From Bacteroidota bacterium (GTDB lineage Bacteria > Bacteroidota > Ignavibacteria > Kapaibacteriales > NICIL-2), in NCBI GenBank assembly GCA_019695345.1, contig JAIBAE010000003.1, forward strand, positions 1 to 64,000: a stretch of 64,000 nucleotides of DNA. The letters run 5' to 3'. A model generated the notes under the pieces. The model had not been told where the DNA came from and searched no databases. It was given only the letters and a program-made list of their open reading frames with translations. The position numbers and the translations under genes were made by a program. How positions within the stretch are numbered: position 1 is the first letter of the stretch; the number at the start of each line of letters is the position of its first letter. Below, piece after piece: positions 58,964-64,000 of this stretch.

Positions 58964-61615
58964 ATGGTAAAGTACCTTGTTATTCTATTTGTATTGGTGT
59001 TTGCTGCTGCTGCCCAAGATGGAACGTGGCTTCCCGTTAACGGGCATATGCAACGCCCACGTATATTACTTACCCAAAAAGATTCCTCGGAAATTGTACA
59101 ATTACTATCAACTGATAATATACGGCGTGGCTTATGTGCCGAAGTTACCTTGGCTGCCTTTGCACCGGTACCAACAGGCAATACATCAAGTGCCGAGAGG
59201 CGTGCAAGGGCTACACTTGCAAAGAATATTGCATTTGTGTTGTACACTAATGTAAAAGTGGAGGGAGGTCAGGTTGTACCGCTTACCCAACAAGAGCAAG
59301 CCCTGCTGCAATCAAATCTGCGTGAGCTGTTAAGTACTATTAATACATCCGTAGAAGAAATAACTCTTACAAATCTATCGGCATACGATGAATGGCAATG
59401 GCGTACTAAAGAACTGATTGATTATTGTGCGGCATTTGATATATACAAAGCAATAAAGCCGCAATCGGCAGATAGTATTTACAAACCACTCCATGTGTTT
59501 GCCTCCCATTTGTTTACGGAATCAACCAGAAATGTTGTGGGATTCCATTTCTTTGATATTGTAAAAAACAACCACGCATTAATGACGGCGGGTGCACTTG
59601 GTGTTGCCGCTGTTGCACTTGGCGAATATGGCTCGGCAAGTAGTAACGAACAACCTGCACGGTGGATGGAGACTTCGTTATATGTTCTAGATAATGTGAT
59701 GTGGAGTGATACAGCCGCACAAAGCACACGCGGCGTTATTGCAGGCTATGCCGAGGGTCCGTATTATTTTCGTTATGCTATGCTTAACTGTTTTCCGTTG
59801 TTCCGTGCTTTGTATAATGTAGTGCCGGATACAACATTTACCGCTAAGTCTCAAACTGGAATAAAACAGGTACGGCACCCCTACTACGATACTGATTACA
59901 AATACCTTTATAGTTGGATACACGATATACTCTTGCCTAATGGCTGTTTGCCTCCTATAGGCGATACATACATCAATACGGCATTTCCGGAACTACCTTT
60001 GGTTGGATATAGCCTTCAAGAAGGACACTGGCGTTCTCCTAATGGACTTTCATTATCGGAACAATTAAATAGTACAGTGGATATGCGGGCTAATATGCTG
60101 TGTGTGAAAGATATTTTTAGAAATATTGATAAAGTTTCGTATCTAAAAACAAATACGGAATCCGGTGATATAGTTTTCAGGCAACGATATAATACTCCAA
60201 GTGACTTATATCTACATATTGTTGCAAAAAATGGGAAGGCAAGAACAAGCGGAGCAGGGCATAGCCAATCGGACGCGGCATCGTTTATGATGTACGGCTT
60301 AGGCGAAACTCTTGCGCTCGACCCCGGATATATTAGTTATGCACGCCGTAACGAAGTTGGTAAAGCAACAAACCACAATAGTATTCTTGTTGATGGAACA
60401 GGTCCGCCCAATGGTGCACCGCTTGCACCCGGAGGAAGCGATGCGAACATAACTACATCGTTTATGTATGGAGCTAAACATTTTGGGTTGGCAAATGTGC
60501 AGACATCATATAACGGTGCAACTATTTCACGTACATTCTTTATGATGGATAACGGTCGCGTTGGTATTGCCGATGTTATTAAATCAACTTCGCCGCATAC
60601 ATATACGTGGCAGTTGCACGGCAATGGAATTATTGATGGCTCCGTACAGCAAGGTAATGCGACAGTTACCATTGATACCAATAAGGCAATGGGTGTGTGG
60701 AATGTAAACAAATCAAAACTATTTGCACAAGTATCGGGAACTCATTTTACCAACGCACGTGCGGAACATGCCGTACACGAAACACGATATAACGATACAG
60801 CAGAACACACTGTGTTGCGATGCAATACACGCAAATCAACACGAGGTAGTTTTGGTGCAATACTAACCACTAGTATAGGCAATGAAATACCACAGTTCGA
60901 CATTTATAACAGCGATCAATACACATCATATACTCATCAACAAAACGATAGTATTAGTGATGTATTTTTTGTTAGAGATACAACCGGTACTGATAAAGAG
61001 ATTATATACAATGGGCCATTTAGTTCAATAACCACCGATGCCGAATGTGGCTATCTGCAATACGAAAATTACCGTGGAACGGCATTGTTATTTAATGTTG
61101 CGAGTGGCTACATTCCACTTATCGCATACTTTGAATCGGATAAGAATGTATCCCTTGCTATGTCAACAGTTGAGGGAACAAAGCAATTTTTAAACGGGTA
61201 CGTAAACCAACCATGCAAGATATTTTTTAGACCAAGTGCGTGGATACCTGAATACGGCTATAAACTCACAAATGTATCAGGCGATTCCATTGAATCCGTG
61301 TATGATAACTTTATTAAATTTAAAGGTGCAAGCACATTTCAATTTGGTTGGTTAGCAACAGATGTTCGGGATGAGGAACACAACATTCAAATACTACCTA
61401 ACCCAATACAAGATGTAGTTCATATTTCATTAACCGATAACGAAGTACAGAAAGTTGAATTTATAGATGTGCTGGGCAACACCGCATTAACAACACAACA
61501 TAACAATGCCACGGCAGTTCATGTGTCTGTACAATCATTACCTGTGGGCATGTACCACGTTCGCATCACAACAAGTACCGGACTTGTAACTAAACAAGTA
61601 ATTGTAGCGCGATAA
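58964..61615 (+). CDS. Heparinase II/III-like secreted protein with T9SS sorting domain
   Basis: The product is 883 aa with signal peptide YLVILFVLVFAAAAQ. After an alpha-helical toroid region (residues ~40-400, with FRYAMLNCFPLFRALY) comes a beta-rich heparinase II/III-type part: GAGHSQSDAASFMMYGLGET, GYISYARRNEVGKATNHNSI, VDGTGPPNGAP. The His in GAGHSQ and Tyr/His nearby are in the place of catalytic residues of these polysaccharide lyases. The C-terminus (ILPNPIQDVVHISL ... KQVIVAR) is a type A T9SS domain. It probably cleaves uronic-acid polysaccharide outside the cell (inference). It is flanked by 44-bp direct repeats. Confidence 0.88.
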   Translation: MVKYLVILFVLVFAAAAQDGTWLPVNGHMQRPRILLTQKDSSEIVQLLSTDNIRRGLCAEVTLAAFAPVPTGNTSSAERRARATLAKNIAFVLYTNVKVEGGQVVPLTQQEQALLQSNLRELLSTINTSVEEITLTNLSAYDEWQWRTKELIDYCAAFDIYKAIKPQSADSIYKPLHVFASHLFTESTRNVVGFHFFDIVKNNHALMTAGALGVAAVALGEYGSASSNEQPARWMETSLYVLDNVMWSDTAAQSTRGVIAGYAEGPYYFRYAMLNCFPLFRALYNVVPDTTFTAKSQTGIKQVRHPYYDTDYKYLYSWIHDILLPNGCLPPIGDTYINTAFPELPLVGYSLQEGHWRSPNGLSLSEQLNSTVDMRANMLCVKDIFRNIDKVSYLKTNTESGDIVFRQRYNTPSDLYLHIVAKNGKARTSGAGHSQSDAASFMMYGLGETLALDPGYISYARRNEVGKATNHNSILVDGTGPPNGAPLAPGGSDANITTSFMYGAKHFGLANVQTSYNGATISRTFFMMDNGRVGIADVIKSTSPHTYTWQLHGNGIIDGSVQQGNATVTIDTNKAMGVWNVNKSKLFAQVSGTHFTNARAEHAVHETRYNDTAEHTVLRCNTRKSTRGSFGAILTTSIGNEIPQFDIYNSDQYTSYTHQQNDSISDVFFVRDTTGTDKEIIYNGPFSSITTDAECGYLQYENYRGTALLFNVASGYIPLIAYFESDKNVSLAMSTVEGTKQFLNGYVNQPCKIFFRPSAWIPEYGYKLTNVSGDSIESVYDNFIKFKGASTFQFGWLATDVRDEEHNIQILPNPIQDVVHISLTDNEVQKVEFIDVLGNTALTTQHNNATAVHVSVQSLPVGMYHVRITTSTGLVTKQVIVAR

Positions 61616-61621
61616 ATAGTT

Positions 61622-61718
61622 ATTGCTATCGCCTAACCGCACCGAACGTAGTGGTATCTACAAGTCTCTATCTTGCGGGAAAGGAGCTTAAGCTATGCAC
61701 GGGCAGTTATCGTGATAT
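61622..61718 (+). repeat. R1 copy 22 (plus)
   Basis: ATTGCTATCGCCTAACCGCA begins 7 bases after the heparinase-like stop; CTTGCGGGAAAGG core, CAGTTATCGTGAT right end. Confidence 0.85.
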
Positions 61719-61774
61719 GTGATATAACAGAGGTAATTACTTAAATGATATATACTACCTCATGCGACGCATAA

Positions 61775-61818
61775 CGTGCGGCTCGCACCGGGTTGGCGTG
61801 CTGAAGGATTGCTTCGGC
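61775..61818 (+). repeat. R2 44-bp direct repeat, right of the heparinase-like gene
   Basis: Same as 58860-58903 except GGCGTGCTG for GGCGCGCTG. Direct orientation, 2.9 kb apart. Confidence 0.9.
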
Positions 61819-61840
61819 AGTAGCGGGGAACCATATATGT

Positions 61841-62407
61841 TTAAGTAATCTGTTGCGCTTGCTCGAACTCTTGTGGAGTGTTGATGTTGGTAAAAGTATT
61901 GGATTGAAAAGAATTACAATCAAGTACGTTGAGCGAGAAATGCTGAATGAGTTGTTGGAGTTTTCGCTCGCCTTGTTGAATACATTGTTGCCATTGTTCG
62001 CTACACGTGGTTGCATACACGCCGCATAACGGATGAAGTTGATTGTTGTGTTGCGGTATGGTTATTTGTGTTTGTTGTGCGTGGGAAAGAATATATTCAA
62101 TTACCGATGTTGTTATAAACGGTGTATCGCAACTGATAATAAAATTTTGTTCTGCGCGTGAATGTTGTAACACCGTTGCTATGCCGCCCGCCGGACCAAG
62201 ATTGGGAACGTTGTCCCTGAGTAACTCATACCCGAATTGTTTATACTCCGGATTTGTTGTTAGTATTGTGATAGATGGCACTATCGGGCGTACTGTTTCT
62301 ATAACATAATTGACCATTGGTTTGTTGTGCAGAAGTAAGAGTCCTTTATCGGCTCCCATTCTGCTGCTTAACCCACCTGCAAGAATATACGCGTGCGTTG
62401 AGTTCAT
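61841..62407 (-). CDS. mobA: Molybdenum cofactor guanylyltransferase MobA
   Basis: The product is 188 aa. LAGGLSSRMGADKGLL is the nucleotide-binding signature, PAGGIATVLQ and FIISCDTPFIT follow in the usual order. It links GMP to molybdopterin to make the guanine-dinucleotide cofactor that the formate dehydrogenase uses. The start at 62407 (MNSTHAYIL) lies 1 base after the TauE/SafE stop; the frame extends upstream inside that gene. Confidence 0.93.
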   Translation of the reverse strand: MNSTHAYILAGGLSSRMGADKGLLLLHNKPMVNYVIETVRPIVPSITILTTNPEYKQFGYELLRDNVPNLGPAGGIATVLQHSRAEQNFIISCDTPFITTSVIEYILSHAQQTQITIPQHNNQLHPLCGVYATTCSEQWQQCIQQGERKLQQLIQHFSLNVLDCNSFQSNTFTNINTPQEFEQAQQIT

Positions 62408-62408
62408 T

Positions 62409-63152
62409 CTACACCGTAAGCAGTTTAATTGCTGCCACCAACAGTACCAATGCCAGCACACGTTGAAGTACAACGTTGTTAAACCTTTTTGTTCCGATGT
62501 ACGCGCCAAGAATTCCACCAACAAATGCAACACCTAACATTTGCATCATAAAACTATCTATTGCAGTATTTTGTTGGAACTGCCCTACCAAGCCCGATAT
62601 TGAGTTTACAAAAATGAAGAGTGCAGATATTCCGGCACTTTGTTTTGCATTTGCCCAATGCAGCAGCAAAAGCAATGGCGTTAGAATGATACCACCGCCA
62701 ATTCCTATCATTCCCGATAGTAATCCAATTACCGCGCCAATGCCTAATGCTAATGGCAAAACAAATGGTTTAACGTCGGTTGATAGCGATGCAAATTTGA
62801 ATCCTGAAAGTCGGACGATAGGAAGTAACAATAACACGCCAAGTATCTTCTTATAGATGCTTGCATCTACGTGAATTTTAGCACCAAGAAATGCAAACGG
62901 TATGGATGCTAATGCTAACGGTATAAATAATTTCCAGTTAAAGTAACCGCCACGGTAGTACTGTATAAATGCAATAAGCGAAACTAGAATGTTCAACATT
63001 AACGCTGTTGGTTTCATAACCGCCGGAGTAAACGAAAACAAAGCCATAAGCACAAGGTAGCCGCTTGCTCCGCCATGCCCAACACTGGAATACAAAAACG
63101 CAACAACAAACAACGCAGCAAAGAATAACAAAAGTGGTACTTCCTGTGGCAT
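62409..63152 (-). CDS. TauE/SafE family membrane transporter
   Basis: The product is 247 aa with about eight membrane helices. SVGHGGASGYLVLMALF in the first half and GIGGGIILTPLLLLL in the second are the two TauE/SafE repeats. Family members move sulfite, sulfonates or small acids; substrate here is unknown. It lies between moeA and mobA with 11- and 1-base gaps, so molybdate- or sulfur-related transport is possible (inference). Confidence 0.92.
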   Translation of the reverse strand: MPQEVPLLLFFAALFVVAFLYSSVGHGGASGYLVLMALFSFTPAVMKPTALMLNILVSLIAFIQYYRGGYFNWKLFIPLALASIPFAFLGAKIHVDASIYKKILGVLLLLPIVRLSGFKFASLSTDVKPFVLPLALGIGAVIGLLSGMIGIGGGIILTPLLLLLHWANAKQSAGISALFIFVNSISGLVGQFQQNTAIDSFMMQMLGVAFVGGILGAYIGTKRFNNVVLQRVLALVLLVAAIKLLTV

Positions 63153-63163
63153 GGCTTAATGGG

Positions 63164-64000
63164 TTACATAAAAGATGTTGGTAAAAGATGCACGGTTACG
63201 ATATCCCCGTTTTGCATATGCTCTGTACCCTCGGGTATTACAGCCAAACAGTTTGCCTGTGCGTACGACCGCATGATGTACGATTCCTGTCCGCCCAAAA
63301 TGCTGACAGATGTAAAATCGGTCACTGCTTTTGTAAAGTGTGTTAAACCACTTTTTTTAGAATATGGCGTTACAAGTGGCAGTTGCATTATTGGTAGGAA
63401 AGGTACATCATGTCCCATTGAGATTCTCAACGCAGGGTACACGTATTCGTAAAAACAAGTGAGTACCGATGCAGGATTTCCCGGCAATCCAAACACAAGT
63501 TTCTTACCTTTAACACCAAAGAACAATGGTTTACCGGGTTTCTGTTTTACTTTGTAAAATACTTTGCGCACACGTTCTTGTTGCAAAGCAGTACCAACGT
63601 AATCGTAATCACCAACCGATATACCTCCGGTACACAAAACAATATCGGCAGATTCCAATGCCTTCTGCACGGCACGACGTGTAGCGGCAATATTATCCTT
63701 AACTCGCAATACCGTACACGTATCAACTCCGCATGCACGTAAAGCACCCTGCAAAGCAAGTGAGTTCGATTCAAATATCTTCCCGGGTTGGAGAGTTGTG
63801 CCGGGCTGTTGTAACTCCGAACCCGTTACAATGATAGTAACCGCAGGTTTTCGGAAAACATCAACATGGCTAACACCCATCGAACCAATAAATCCTGCAA
63901 CCGATTCCGTTATACGCGTGCCCTTACGTACAGCAAGCGACTTCTTGGCAATGTGCGATGCTTTGCTACGAATATTAGCTCCTTGCTGTATCGCATCACT
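63164..64000 (-). CDS. moeA: Molybdopterin molybdotransferase MoeA (5' end beyond window)
   Basis: At least 278 residues of MoeA. The right-edge part (QQGANIRSKASHIAKKSLAV) is followed by VTIIVTGSELQQPG, CGVDTCTVLRVKDN, VLCTGGISVGDYDY and FGLPGNPASVLTCFYEY, all MoeA signatures. It inserts molybdate into adenylated molybdopterin. The gene runs off the right edge; an internal ATG at 63880 is not the start because the homology continues upstream. It heads the moeA-tauE-mobA run. Confidence 0.93.
   Translation of the reverse strand, partial: SDAIQQGANIRSKASHIAKKSLAVRKGTRITESVAGFIGSMGVSHVDVFRKPAVTIIVTGSELQQPGTTLQPGKIFESNSLALQGALRACGVDTCTVLRVKDNIAATRRAVQKALESADIVLCTGGISVGDYDYVGTALQQERVRKVFYKVKQKPGKPLFFGVKGKKLVFGLPGNPASVLTCFYEYVYPALRISMGHDVPFLPIMQLPLVTPYSKKSGLTHFTKAVTDFTSVSILGGQESYIMRSYAQANCLAVIPEGTEHMQNGDIVTVHLLPTSFM

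Overview
The window looks like chromosome of a motile, moderately AT-rich bacterium of the Bacteroidota/Chlorobi/Ignavibacteria/Kapabacteria (FCB) group. Five secreted proteins carry, or in one case are cut off before, a C-terminal type IX secretion (T9SS) sorting domain. There is a TonB-dependent receptor, relaxed Bacteroidota-type lipoboxes, Bacteroidota-type -33/-7 promoter candidates (TTTG ... TAnnTTTG), and two flagellin genes that each have a sigma-28-type promoter candidate. T9SS together with flagellins points towards Kapabacteria or Ignavibacteria rather than classical Bacteroidetes; this is inference. No rRNA, tRNA, CRISPR array or transposase gene was seen.

Layout. 1-5.6 kb: two diverging secreted beta-propellers (the left one runs off the edge), a UbiA-like membrane protein and a DHFR-fold protein. 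7.5-12.8 kb: a soluble NAD-linked formate dehydrogenase operon (fdhD, NuoEF-like beta subunit, molybdenum alpha subunit), whose cofactor genes moeA and mobA lie at the far right (61.8-64 kb). 13.1-15.7 kb: a B12 mutase catalytic subunit and a GxxExxY protein. 16.1-20.9 kb: a TPR histidine kinase with a hydrolase-like protein lacking its nucleophile, then a rhodanese/thioredoxin/OsmC sulfur and redox cluster. 22-25.7 kb: a barrel-VWA-OmpA fusion and PlsC. 26.1 kb: tyrosine phenol-lyase. 27.8-35.2 kb: a long minus-strand envelope operon (subtilisin, enoyl-CoA hydratase, degenerate OmpA-like protein, three cyclophilins, two small lipoproteins). 37.5-42.5 kb: a secreted protein, an ECF sigma/anti-sigma pair and a Crp cluster. 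43.6-46.2 kb: a TPP riboswitch followed by a TonB receptor. 48.1-55 kb: envelope and housekeeping genes (YggS, RfaE2, SmpB, SixA, patatin-barrel, SDR). 56-58.1 kb: flagellins. 59-61.6 kb: a heparinase-like T9SS cargo.

The most unusual structure is non-coding. A dispersed repeat (called R1 here; 22 copies, about 60-110 bp) sits in intergenic spacers. It begins TTGCTATCGCCCGACCGCAC, has TTGCGGGAAAG in the middle and ends near GTTATCGTGAA. The TTGCTATCG end always faces the nearer conserved gene, upstream or downstream of it. Seven times a plus copy and a minus copy face one another and enclose a short islet (one empty, the others with one or two accessory genes). Three of these islets (5.8-7.3, 35.3-37.5 and 46.2-48.1 kb) share further repeat modules (A, B) and hold AT-rich single-gene units whose ends are matching inverted repeats (GTTAGCACCA ... 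TGGTGCTAAC or GTTAGCAGGC ... GCCTGCTAAC). Between two of these units lies an attC-like imperfect palindrome. I read these as integron-cassette-like units in R1-bounded islets; no integrase is visible.
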